A stretch of DNA of 64,000 nucleotides from a bacterium (GTDB lineage: Bacteria > Cyanobacteriota > Vampirovibrionia > Gastranaerophilales > Gastranaerophilaceae), in the NCBI GenBank assembly GCA_017626055.1, contig JAGAJM010000011.1, forward strand, positions 16,378 through 80,377. The letters run 5' to 3'. Below are positions 46,933 through 55,646 of this stretch, piece after piece; positions within the stretch are counted from its first letter, which is position 1; every line of letters starts with the position of its first letter. Both the position numbers and the translations under genes were made by a program. Under the pieces are notes generated by a model. The model was not told the origin of the DNA. It searched no databases and was given only the letters and a program-made list of their open reading frames with translations.

Positions 46933-47577
46933 CTAGACCAAAGCCAATTCCTTATTGAAAGGGTTGGTGGAACACTCCTGTCTGTCACCAAGAATTTCTG
47001 ACTTGATTACAGATAAATCGTGTTGCATCAATCTTCTTGGAGAACCTTCTTCCATTGAGTGGTTTCTTAACAAGTAAGATGGGTGGAAAATAGCCATTGC
47101 TCTATATTCTTTGCCATTTACTGTTACATTGAACCAGTTACCACGAACTTTTGAAATTTGAACCTTTTTATCTTCCCAGAATGATCTTAGAGAAGTTGCA
47201 CCACAGAAAATAATTGCTTGTGGGTTCATAATATCAATTTGAGCAGTCAAATATCTTTCACATAATGCTTTTTCTACATCGGTTGGAACTCTGTTTTCAG
47301 GTGGTCTGCATTTTACAGTGTTGATGATGTATAAATCGTTTTCTCTTGAAATGCCTGCTTCTTCTAAGAATTGGTTTAACAATTTACCTGCTCTACCTAC
47401 AAATGGTTTTCCTGTTTCATCTTCTGTTTCACCAGGAGCTTCACCGATAAGTACAATTCTTGCAGTTTCAGGATTACCATCTGAAAAAACTACGTTTTTA
47501 CGAGTTTTTGCCAAGATGCAATCTGTACAATTTTCGCATTTTGCTTGAACGATATCCAAACAGCCTTTTTTAATCAT
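46933..47577 (-). CDS. Uracil-DNA glycosylase, family 4
   Basis: Family-4 (Fe-S) uracil-DNA glycosylases remove uracil from DNA. The 214-residue protein shows C14, C17 and C20 in the N-terminal CENCTDCILAKTR, further cysteines at VKCRPP and ALCERYL, the motif-1 GEAPGETEDETGKPFVGRAG and the C-terminal HPSYLLR catalytic strip. Good SD (GGAGAG). It is a solo repair gene. Confidence 0.95.
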   Translation of the reverse strand: MIKKGCLDIVQAKCENCTDCILAKTRKNVVFSDGNPETARIVLIGEAPGETEDETGKPFVGRAGKLLNQFLEEAGISRENDLYIINTVKCRPPENRVPTDVEKALCERYLTAQIDIMNPQAIIFCGATSLRSFWEDKKVQISKVRGNWFNVTVNGKEYRAMAIFHPSYLLRNHSMEEGSPRRLMQHDLSVIKSEILGDRQECSTNPFNKELALV

Positions 47578-47603
47578 TTATAATCTCTCCTCTTATGTAG
47601 TCT

Positions 47604-49052
47604 TTATTGTTCTTTAAAAAATCCGATACTATATTTTTTACAATATCTTTTTAATTCCTTCATTATTATATCAGATAATAAAAATACTGCAATCAAATTT
47701 GGAACGGCTAAAAATAATGTAAAAGCGTCTGACAAATTCACTACACTTTTCAAGTTCATCGCAGAACCGATTATGATAAATAAACAGTAAATTATTTGGA
47801 AAGTTCTTGTTGTAGCTTTTGATTCGCCAAATAAGAATGTCCAACTTTTTGTTCCGTAATATGAACCACAAAGCATTGTTGATAATACAAAACAACTTGC
47901 CATAAATGTTAATAAAATTGGGAAGAATGGACAAACTGTTGCGAATGCTTTTGATGTTAATTCAATACCTTCAATACCATTTGTATTTAAGTATGCACCA
48001 GTTACAACAATGATAAATGCAGTTGCAGCTCCAACTATTACAGTGTCAACAAATGGTTGTAACATTGCAATAAATGCTTGAGCGACAGGTTTACTTGTTT
48101 TTACTGCTGAAAACGCAATCGGTGCAGTTCCTAAGCCTGCTTCGTTTGCAAACATTGCACGTCTAAACCCCCACAACATACATCCAAATAATCCACCACC
48201 AACAACAGCTTGAGGTTTGAATGCTTCTTTAATAATTAAGCAAATTGTTTCTGGTACATGGTGAATATTTAACAAACAAATTATGAATGCTGAAAATACG
48301 TACAAAGTACACATAACAGGTGTAACTTTAGATGTGAATTTTCCGATTGATTTAATACCACCGATTACAGTTATATAAGTTATAACTGCAACGATTAAAC
48401 CAAATACCCAACGATAACCTTCAAATAGCCCTGTCACGTTAGAAATCTGAGTTGTGATTGCATTGATTTGGAACAAATTCCAACCCCCAATCATCGCAAA
48501 TACGCAACATATGGCATAAATTTTTGCTAAATATGGTGTATAAGGTCTTATCCAAGGTGCACGAAGTCCATTTATAATATAATACATTGGACCACCAGAA
48601 GATGAACCATCTTTGTTAATTTGTCTGAATTTGATACCTAATAAAACTTCTGCGAATTTTAATGCCATTGAAAAAATTCCAGCAATAATCATCCAAAAAA
48701 TTACCCCAGGACCACCAACTGAAACTGCCAACGCTGAGCCAACAACATTACCCATGCCAGCAGATGCCGAAATGGTTGCAGTTAAAGCTTGGAAAGACGA
48801 TACCTCACCTTGTTTTTTCTTGATAATAGTATCATCGTGTTTATATCTTTTTGTGATTAAATCGATTGCGTGTTTAAATCCCCACAAGCCGATAAATCTT
48901 GTTCTAAAAGTAAAATATAATGCCGCAATCATCAATAACACAATCAAAAATTCTACACGTACTCCGTTAATTGTTACGTGAGAAAAGATGATTCCTGAAA
49001 TCTTATTCGCCACTGGCGATAAAATGCTATCAATTTGGCTATCTAAATTCAT
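47604..49052 (-). CDS. Sodium:amino acid symporter (AGCS family)
   Basis: A 482-residue transporter with about ten membrane helices, of the alanine/glycine:cation symporter family. Conserved segments include SASAGMGNVVGSALAVSVGGPGVIFWM, SSGGPMYYI and FANEAGLGTAPIAFSAVKT. It imports alanine or glycine with sodium across the inner membrane. It is monocistronic; it starts 27 bases from the UDG gene end. The exact substrate is not deducible. Confidence 0.93.
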   Translation of the reverse strand: MNLDSQIDSILSPVANKISGIIFSHVTINGVRVEFLIVLLMIAALYFTFRTRFIGLWGFKHAIDLITKRYKHDDTIIKKKQGEVSSFQALTATISASAGMGNVVGSALAVSVGGPGVIFWMIIAGIFSMALKFAEVLLGIKFRQINKDGSSSGGPMYYIINGLRAPWIRPYTPYLAKIYAICCVFAMIGGWNLFQINAITTQISNVTGLFEGYRWVFGLIVAVITYITVIGGIKSIGKFTSKVTPVMCTLYVFSAFIICLLNIHHVPETICLIIKEAFKPQAVVGGGLFGCMLWGFRRAMFANEAGLGTAPIAFSAVKTSKPVAQAFIAMLQPFVDTVIVGAATAFIIVVTGAYLNTNGIEGIELTSKAFATVCPFFPILLTFMASCFVLSTMLCGSYYGTKSWTFLFGESKATTRTFQIIYCLFIIIGSAMNLKSVVNLSDAFTLFLAVPNLIAVFLLSDIIMKELKRYCKKYSIGFFKEQ

Positions 49053-49100
49053 AACCTAATTGTATAATAAACAGATTATTTTACAAAGTTTCAGCAATTT

Positions 49101-50657
49101 TTACTTAACATCCAAGGCTTCAAGTTGTTTAATTTTAGTGTTTATTTCGTTCATCAAATTAACATTTTCTGTTTGACGAGCAAATTTTTGAGCCTTTGTT
49201 AAAAGATTATGAGCTTTGCCGATATTATTAAATTCAACCATGATATCAGCTGCTGCAAGATAGTTTTGAGCAGTTTTTAGTGGAGTGTCTGCGTCAGTAT
49301 AATTTTTAACCGCTTGAGAATATGATTTTAATGCTTTTTCTGGTTCATCAAATTTCATATATGCTTTACCAGTGTTAGAAGCAACAAAACCTTTCAAATT
49401 ATTGTTGTTTGTTTCGTCAGCCAAACCTGTTGCAACTTCATAATAATCAAAAGCAGTTTTTTCATACATATCAGTATAAATATTGCCCAATTTTGTCAAT
49501 GATGCTGATTGAGCAGGTAAGTTTTCAGCTTCCCCAGCGTGAGAAACTGTACTAAAATAGTGATCCATTGCAGGTGTAATTTGATTTATATCGTCATAAA
49601 TTTGTGCCATTGAATAGTGGGCTTTTGTTTTTACATTTTCATCAGTTGAAAGTTGTAATGATTGTTGATAACTTTTCAACGCTTGTGCGATATAATCGTG
49701 ATCATCATAAATTTTTCCAACTTCATAATAAATTTTTCCAGAAGTTTCTGTATCATCGATTTCTAATGCACGATTAAGTGCTTGTTCAAATGATTTGATA
49801 GCGTTTTCTGGGTCGTTTGCGTAAGCATATTTTTTAGCTTGGATAAATAAAGATTTTAATTGTTTATCTTGTGGAATTTTTGTTGAGGTTGTTTGACCTG
49901 CAACAGAAATTGGAATTACATTTGAATTTTCTTCAGTTGCTTGTTGTGGAATTGATTCTGTTTGAGCAGTTTCTTTTAATTCTTCTTGACGTTTTGTTTG
50001 GCTAGTTGTTCCGTCAGGGAAGCGTACCAAAAATCTTTCGTTGATATCTTCTTCGTTAAATTTCAAATCAATATTCTGTAAGAATAATGTTTCAACCCAG
50101 TTTTCAACAACTTTAGAATCTTTGCCTAATGTTTCTGAAATGTGTTTATCAAGAACTGATGCAGCAGTTTTTAGAGTTGATTTTACAAGTCTGGCATCAG
50201 CATTATCTTTTTGAACTTGTTTTTTTACAACTTCTAAATATCCGTCAACAATTTCACTCAAATCATCAGGAGTACCGATTGCTAAAGATGTGTTTTTAAA
50301 ATCTTTTAAAATTTGAGCAATATTGATTCGGTTATCAATAGCTGTTGCAGGTTTTTCTTGTGGTGCAACTTGGGTTGTAACAGTTGTTTGAGTGGTTTGG
50401 GGTCTGGAATTTACATTTACGCCAGCATAAGCATTAGCTACGGGCATTGCAAACTTTTGTTCATAAGCAGGGGTGTAAGTTGGTTGTTTTTGTTCAACAT
50501 ACTGAAGCCCTTTGCTTTTTGAATTCTGACCTGATTCTTGTTCTCGTTGGGCATTGGTTGCAGCAGACTTTTCTTCGTCCTCTCTTTTTTTGATAGGATT
50601 ACGATTTTCTTGTCTTACATATGGTCGTTGATATATGTTATTAAGACTAAGTCCCAT
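49101..50657 (-). CDS. TPR repeat protein, cytoplasmic
   Basis: A 518-residue protein with a disordered N-terminal 130 residues (polar, Gln/Thr-rich), a helical middle, and from about 275 on at least five TPR units (KSLFIQAKKYAYANDPENAIKSFEQALNRAL, YYEVGKIYDDHDYIAQALKSYQQSL, HYSMAQIYDDINQITPAMDHY, and more). No signal peptide is present. TPR arrays bind partner proteins; the partner is unknown. It is monocistronic. Confidence 0.8.
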   Translation of the reverse strand: MGLSLNNIYQRPYVRQENRNPIKKREDEEKSAATNAQREQESGQNSKSKGLQYVEQKQPTYTPAYEQKFAMPVANAYAGVNVNSRPQTTQTTVTTQVAPQEKPATAIDNRINIAQILKDFKNTSLAIGTPDDLSEIVDGYLEVVKKQVQKDNADARLVKSTLKTAASVLDKHISETLGKDSKVVENWVETLFLQNIDLKFNEEDINERFLVRFPDGTTSQTKRQEELKETAQTESIPQQATEENSNVIPISVAGQTTSTKIPQDKQLKSLFIQAKKYAYANDPENAIKSFEQALNRALEIDDTETSGKIYYEVGKIYDDHDYIAQALKSYQQSLQLSTDENVKTKAHYSMAQIYDDINQITPAMDHYFSTVSHAGEAENLPAQSASLTKLGNIYTDMYEKTAFDYYEVATGLADETNNNNLKGFVASNTGKAYMKFDEPEKALKSYSQAVKNYTDADTPLKTAQNYLAAADIMVEFNNIGKAHNLLTKAQKFARQTENVNLMNEINTKIKQLEALDVK

Positions 50658-50829
50658 TTTATTATTCTACCTGCCCAATATCTAGTTCTTACCATATTAT
50701 TTGTAACATATTTCACTATGAAAGTGGTCATTCTTTCGTATGATTTATGCCATGTTAGATTTAAGTTTTTTTCACAAAAAGTCAAGGGGGTAAATGTATG
50801 TAATGGTTTAACTTGTTTGGTTTTCATTT

Positions 50830-50854
50830 AAAAAGGAGCTTTTAGCTCCTTTTT
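50830..50854. terminator. Terminator
   Basis: AAAAGGAGCT/AGCTCCTTTT stem with a 3-base loop and T-run; it closes the secreted protein gene on the minus strand. Confidence 0.85.
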
Positions 50855-50857
50855 ATT

Positions 50858-51328
50858 TTACAAATTTACTTCTTCCATTGTGTACATAGTGTATTGAACT
50901 GTTGCAGGGATTTTTCCATCGCCACCTTTCACAAATAATAGTGGGAATAAGAAAATCCAACCAACATGAGCCCAATATCTGCCCTCTCCTTTATCTCTAA
51001 TATTTCCACGAAGAAGAATAGGGTCATTATCATTAGTTATTAATTGGAAATTTGTTAATTCCATTTCTCCTGGAATTCCTAGGATAAAATTGTTTTTCAA
51101 TTTTGCAACTTGTGCAGTCACTTCTGTCCCTTGTTTTACAACAACATTTCCATTTACTTTAACTGGTTGAGCTACTTCAAATGTTACTGTTTCACCTTGC
51201 TTTAAGTTATCAGCATTTAGTTCTTGGACTGGTTTTACAGGAATAGCTTTTCCTTCTGGTAAAACAATAGCTGATGCTTGTAAGCTAATAAATGATAAAC
51301 ATAATACTAAACTAATAATCTTTTTCAT
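50858..51328 (-). CDS. Exported protein, unknown
   Basis: 156 residues from ATG at MKKIISLVL, chosen over an in-frame start 10 codons upstream because a GGAGGT SD lies 7 bases before it. A Sec signal peptide (1-20, cleavage after SASA) precedes a beta-rich mature domain (LKQGETVTFEVAQPVKVNGNVVVKQGTEVTAQVAKL) and a short hydrophobic segment (VGWIFLFPLLFV, about 125-136). No family is recognised. It lies divergently from the XRE regulator gene, which may control it. Confidence 0.72.
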   Translation of the reverse strand: MKKIISLVLCLSFISLQASAIVLPEGKAIPVKPVQELNADNLKQGETVTFEVAQPVKVNGNVVVKQGTEVTAQVAKLKNNFILGIPGEMELTNFQLITNDNDPILLRGNIRDKGEGRYWAHVGWIFLFPLLFVKGGDGKIPATVQYTMYTMEEVNL

Positions 51329-51424
51329 ATTCTTACCTCCAAAAACTAAATTATACAAAATTTTTCATTATTTTTCTAGCTAGCCATTTGGCTATATTTC
51401 ATTGCCTAGGCTTTATCAATCAAT

Positions 51425-51440
51425 GTTCATATGTATGAAC
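51425..51440. promoter_or_regulatory. Operator-like palindrome 1
   Basis: GTTCAT-ATGT-ATGAAC, a perfect 6-bp inverted repeat of 16 bases in the divergent region next to the XRE regulator gene. Confidence 0.7.
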
Positions 51441-51476
51441 TATTGTATTGAATAAAAGTTGTAATATCAACATATA

Positions 51477-51492
51477 GTTCACAAATATGAAC
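51477..51492. promoter_or_regulatory. Operator-like palindrome 2
   Basis: GTTCA-CAAATA-TGAAC shares both half-sites with palindrome 1; centres are 52 bp apart, about five helical turns. It overlaps the first ATG of the XRE gene. Confidence 0.7.
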
Positions 51493-51750
51493 AAGTGTGA
51501 AGTTATGACTAATAAAGAGTTTAACAAGTTAATTTGCCAAAGAATTTTATCGTTGCGTAAGGAACGAAATTTGACGCTCGAAAAATTAGCGTACCAAAGT
51601 GGAATATCAAAAGGTGGCTTGAGTGAAATTGAGAGAAACATGAAAGAACCTCGAGCTTATACAATTTTAAAGATTTGTACTGGTCTTGGCATTTCAATGA
51701 ATGAATTTTTTGCATTTAAAGAGTTGGATGAATTTACAAATAATATTTAA
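51487..51750 (+). CDS. XRE family HTH transcriptional regulator
   Basis: An 87-residue protein, essentially a single Xre/Cro HTH domain (ICQRILSLRKERNLTLEKLAYQSGISKGGLSEIERNMKEPRAYTILKICTGLGIS). The frame opens at ATG 51487, but an internal ATG at 51505 (MTNKEFNK) would keep the operator palindrome outside the coding sequence and is as likely. It probably represses itself and the divergent exported gene through the flanking palindromes. Confidence 0.85.
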   Translation: MNKCEVMTNKEFNKLICQRILSLRKERNLTLEKLAYQSGISKGGLSEIERNMKEPRAYTILKICTGLGISMNEFFAFKELDEFTNNI

Positions 51751-51842
51751 AACATTTTGTTTAAAAATTGTAAACAATTTGACAAAATATCATGACAAAG
51801 AAATTTGATTAATTTATTATCTTTCATGAATTCGGAGGCAGA

Positions 51843-52346
51843 ATGTTAAAAGATATGATAGATAATAAATCAAATTTTGACTTATCGACAAAAAGTGCAT
51901 TCTCTAGTGAAAACGATACTTTTACATCTCGTTCTTTTGCAGCTTTACTTGCAAAAAACAGTGTGCCTTCTTCTCACAAAAGAATTGCTGACAACTATCT
52001 TATTATTAAAAAAGTTTTCAAATTTCAGGCATGTATGAGCAGAATTTCTAACGTTGAAAAATCTATGTTAGAAAAATATGATTTCAACATTTTGGAATTT
52101 ACAACTATGAAACAAATGTATGACGAATTAAGACTATTACAACAATGGTCAACTTCTGAGGATGCAGTGCTTAGGGATATGTCTGATAATATTTTACTTA
52201 TCAGAGTTAAGGAATTGAAGTTCTTGGAAGCAAGCCGTTATGCTTCAATTTCAAATGAAATTTATAATGGCTACAAAGCATTGGATCAATACTTAAAAGA
52301 AATTAGTAAGTTCCAATCTGTTCAAACTCTTAGAACTTTGAACTAA
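51843..52346 (+). CDS. Hypothetical helical protein
   Basis: A 167-residue all-helical soluble protein, with a CGGAGGCAG SD. No signal peptide, membrane helix or recognised motif is present; the N-terminal 35 residues are polar and likely disordered. It lies 92 bases after the XRE gene with the same orientation, but a spacer makes co-transcription uncertain. A strong terminator follows. Confidence 0.7.
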   Translation: MLKDMIDNKSNFDLSTKSAFSSENDTFTSRSFAALLAKNSVPSSHKRIADNYLIIKKVFKFQACMSRISNVEKSMLEKYDFNILEFTTMKQMYDELRLLQQWSTSEDAVLRDMSDNILLIRVKELKFLEASRYASISNEIYNGYKALDQYLKEISKFQSVQTLRTLN

Positions 52347-52378
52347 GTTTTTTAAATACTTAAACATACATACGCAAC

Positions 52379-52414
52379 AAAAAAAGAAGATTTTTAATTA
52401 AATCTTCTTTTTTT
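52379..52414. terminator. Bidirectional terminator
   Basis: AAAAAGAAGATTT/AAATCTTCTTTTT stem with a 6-base loop between convergent genes. Confidence 0.85.
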
Positions 52415-53306
52415 ATTCTTTTTCTTGTTGGTAACCAAATGTTTTCAAAACTTTGTCTTTTTTACGCCAATCTTTTTCGACTTTTACTTGTAATTCCAGA
52501 AAAACTTTTTTCTCAACAATTTTTTCTAATTCTAAACGCGATTCTGTTCCAATTTTTTTGAGTAAACTTCCACCTTTACCGATTAGAATACCTTTTTGGC
52601 TTTTGTGTTCACAATAAATTATTGCTGAAATCTTATCGATAGTTTCTTCCTCTTTGTATTTTTCAACTTTAACCGCAACACAATGAGGAATTTCATCTGA
52701 TGTATTTAGTAAGATTTTCTCTCTGATGATTTCTTCTGTAACATCACGCATTGTTTCTTCTGTTACAATATCTTCTGGGTAAAGAGCTTCGCCTTCTGGA
52801 AGTTTTTTATAAATATTTTTAATTAGTGTATCGATATTTCTGCCAGTTTTAGCCGAAATTCTTACAACTGGTAAATTTGTATTAAACAATGTTTTATAAG
52901 TTAATAAATTTTCTTCAACTTTTTCTGGTTTTTTAATTTTATCAACTTTATTCATGACGATAATAATTGGGATTTCTGTTTGCAAAATGTTTTGCGCAAT
53001 CCATTTATCACCTTTACCAGCAGGATCAGAACCATCTACTAAAAATAGAATTACATCTGCATCAGGAACGGCAACTTTTGCTTCATCGAGTAAAAATTCC
53101 CCAAGTTTGTTTAATGGTTTGTGAACCCCTGGGGTGTCGATGAACACAATTTGTCCTTCTTCATTTGTTAAGATGCCTTTAATTCTTTTTCTTGTAGTTT
53201 GAGCTTTGTCTGTTGCAATAACAATCTTCTGCCCCAATATTTGATTTAAAAGGGTAGATTTACCTACGTTTGGACGTCCTATTATTGCTACAAATCCGCT
53301 TTTCAT
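52413..53306 (-). CDS. era: GTPase Era
   Basis: Era binds 16S rRNA and helps 30S assembly. The 297-residue protein has G1 GRPNVGKS (9-16), DTPGVHKP (G3), NKVDK (G4), ISAKTG (G5) and a C-terminal KH domain (KSQKGILIGKGGSLLKKIG). It is a standard complete copy. Confidence 0.97.
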   Translation of the reverse strand: MKSGFVAIIGRPNVGKSTLLNQILGQKIVIATDKAQTTRKRIKGILTNEEGQIVFIDTPGVHKPLNKLGEFLLDEAKVAVPDADVILFLVDGSDPAGKGDKWIAQNILQTEIPIIIVMNKVDKIKKPEKVEENLLTYKTLFNTNLPVVRISAKTGRNIDTLIKNIYKKLPEGEALYPEDIVTEETMRDVTEEIIREKILLNTSDEIPHCVAVKVEKYKEEETIDKISAIIYCEHKSQKGILIGKGGSLLKKIGTESRLELEKIVEKKVFLELQVKVEKDWRKKDKVLKTFGYQQEKE

Positions 53307-53413
53307 AAAGATATTGTAACATAAATTTTATTTTTTTTTAATAAAGTGGCAAAAAATTTTACTCTCGGTTATTATATAAATGTAATGTGTAGTTGTTAGA
53401 TTTAACGTAGGAC

Positions 53414-55636
53414 ATGGGAAAAAATAAAAGAAATATAATTGTTGCAGCGACTTTAGCTATGTTATTTACTAGCTTTAATCCTGCAGTAGCAGATAGTTTA
53501 AGTAATTTGTTACAGATGGATGTAAAAAAATCATCTGCGGCAGATACTGTTGACGTTACATTCTACACTACTGGAGAAGCTTCAAATTCTGTTGTTACAA
53601 GAAAAGCTAACAACAGATATGTTGTTTTACTACCAAATACTTCAAGTACAGCTTCAGTTGCTCCAAGTATTGGTGGTGTAAAAGATTTAATTACTGATGT
53701 TGAGGTAAAACACGTTAATGATGGTATTGGTGGCTATACCAAAGTAACTTTTGGCACTACAAAACCTATCAATATCAAAACTCATATGAAAAAAACTAAT
53801 CCTCTAACACAAGCTCAAAAAGATTCTCAAGCAATTATTGCTAAAAATAATGCAGTAACAAAACCTGCAACAGAGCAGCCAAAAGCACAAGCTACCCCAA
53901 AAGAGGTTGCAAAAACAACAACTAACAATACACAGACAAAGCCTGTCACTCAGGCAACTACACAAAAAACATCTACTCCAAAGGTTATACCTGTTTCAGT
54001 ACCAAAAGCTCCAGTGGTAGCTTCGACTCCGAAAAAAGAAACAGTAAAACCTAAAGTTGAACAAAAAGTTCAACCAAAAGCAGTAACTCAACCTAAAGTT
54101 GAGGCAAAGGTACAACCAAAAGTTGTAACAAAACAACCAGTTGCGCAAACTCCATCTGATACTTACGTTCCAAGAATGAAATTTGATAAAAATGGTAAAC
54201 GTATTATCGATTTAGAACCAAGAGTTTCACATAAGATAGTTGTGGAACAACCAACTAAATCTGTTAAGGTTGAGCCATTGGTTGCAGAGGAACAAGCTCC
54301 AATTAGAGAGGTTGCACCAGTTGTTGCTGAATCCGCTATTGAAACTCCAGTTTCGACACCAAGTAAAACATCTCATGACATGCCAGTATGGATTTTGTTT
54401 GCTGGTGGAGGTGTTGCACTGTTGGGAATTTTATACCTAATGTATGATGCAATGAAACACGCTAACGAAAAAGATCAATCAAGACTTGAATCTTTCTTTA
54501 AACTTTCGTCGCAAAGTGCTGCAAAACGTCGCAGACGTGAATATTATGATATTGCAAATAACAAAGATTTGAACTGGCAAGAAAAATACAAAATGTATGT
54601 TGAAAAAGAAGAACGTCGCAAACCTAAAAAAGACGAATCTGCAATGTCATACATTACAGATATGTCTGGTCTGAAAAAAGCTATTGTTGAGCCAGAAGTC
54701 CAAGTTGAACAACCAGTTCAAGAGGTTGTGTCAGCACCAAAAGCTGAACTAAAACCTCAACCAATCGTAAAATCACATGAAGATGTGGTTAAGGAAAAAT
54801 TACAAGCAAAAATTTCGCAAATGGAACATTCTTTAGCTCAAACTCCAACAGCGAAAGAGCCAGAAGAAGTTTCAAACGAAGTTAAATCAGAAGACAACGC
54901 AATTACAAACAAAATTTCAGAAATCAAATTGAAATCTTTCTCCAAACCAGTGAGCTTAAAAGAAACTCAAAGATCTTTACTTGAAGATGACAAAAAGATT
55001 TCTAGAAATAAATCTTATGAAGAAGGTAGATTTGTAAAACTTAGCAATTCACCTTTGAGTGTAAACAGACGTAAATCAGGTGCATCAAAACTAGCAATTT
55101 CTGATTTATTAACAACAGGTAGTAAGTATTTGACAAATAATGGGGAAATGAAAATGAGCAAGGAAAATGAAAACTATTTAGTATCTTCTTTGAATGAGTA
55201 CATCTCACTTTTAGATTCAGAAGCTACATCAACAGCAACAGTATCAAGAAATTCAGTTGCCGACACTTTATCACAAGTTAAATCATCATCAGCACAAGCA
55301 ATGAGTCGCTCTGGTGTAAGTAACCCTATTTCTAGAGGTTCTAACCCAATGACTAAAAATGCTAGTCCTGCAACTTATATGAATGGTTTAATTGTTAAAT
55401 CTGGTTACAATATCGATTCTGAAAAAGGTTTCTATGTTGTAAATATTGATGGTGTATCAGCATTAGTTGGTAGAATTAAGGACAATATTTTTGTATTGAA
55501 AAAATTCGACCAAGTTGTTGACAAGCCTATCCAAGTAAGACAAGATCACGGAAGCGTTTATATCGTTAGAGTTGGCGGTTTTAAATGCTTGGTAGATGTT
55601 TCAAAAGACAAAATGGGAACACTTATCGAAATTTAG
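53414..55636 (+). CDS. AMIN-like exported domain, transmembrane helix and cytoplasmic domain protein
   Basis: A 740-residue bitopic protein. The signal anchor/peptide at 1-26 leads to an AMIN-like beta domain (about 40-130, TVDVTFYTTGEASNSVV...), a long Pro/Lys/Thr/Gln-rich linker (130-320), a transmembrane helix (about 323-345, VWILFAGGGVALLGILYL) and a 390-residue cytoplasmic part with a conserved-looking beta-rich C-terminus (GFYVVNIDGVSALVGRIKDNIFVLKKF). AMIN domains bind peptidoglycan in PilQ/AmiC-type proteins, so a cell-wall-to-cytoplasm link is suggested. It is followed within 10 bases by the binding-lipoprotein gene. Confidence 0.72.
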   Translation: MGKNKRNIIVAATLAMLFTSFNPAVADSLSNLLQMDVKKSSAADTVDVTFYTTGEASNSVVTRKANNRYVVLLPNTSSTASVAPSIGGVKDLITDVEVKHVNDGIGGYTKVTFGTTKPINIKTHMKKTNPLTQAQKDSQAIIAKNNAVTKPATEQPKAQATPKEVAKTTTNNTQTKPVTQATTQKTSTPKVIPVSVPKAPVVASTPKKETVKPKVEQKVQPKAVTQPKVEAKVQPKVVTKQPVAQTPSDTYVPRMKFDKNGKRIIDLEPRVSHKIVVEQPTKSVKVEPLVAEEQAPIREVAPVVAESAIETPVSTPSKTSHDMPVWILFAGGGVALLGILYLMYDAMKHANEKDQSRLESFFKLSSQSAAKRRRREYYDIANNKDLNWQEKYKMYVEKEERRKPKKDESAMSYITDMSGLKKAIVEPEVQVEQPVQEVVSAPKAELKPQPIVKSHEDVVKEKLQAKISQMEHSLAQTPTAKEPEEVSNEVKSEDNAITNKISEIKLKSFSKPVSLKETQRSLLEDDKKISRNKSYEEGRFVKLSNSPLSVNRRKSGASKLAISDLLTTGSKYLTNNGEMKMSKENENYLVSSLNEYISLLDSEATSTATVSRNSVADTLSQVKSSSAQAMSRSGVSNPISRGSNPMTKNASPATYMNGLIVKSGYNIDSEKGFYVVNIDGVSALVGRIKDNIFVLKKFDQVVDKPIQVRQDHGSVYIVRVGGFKCLVDVSKDKMGTLIEI

Positions 55637-55646
55637 AATTTAGATA

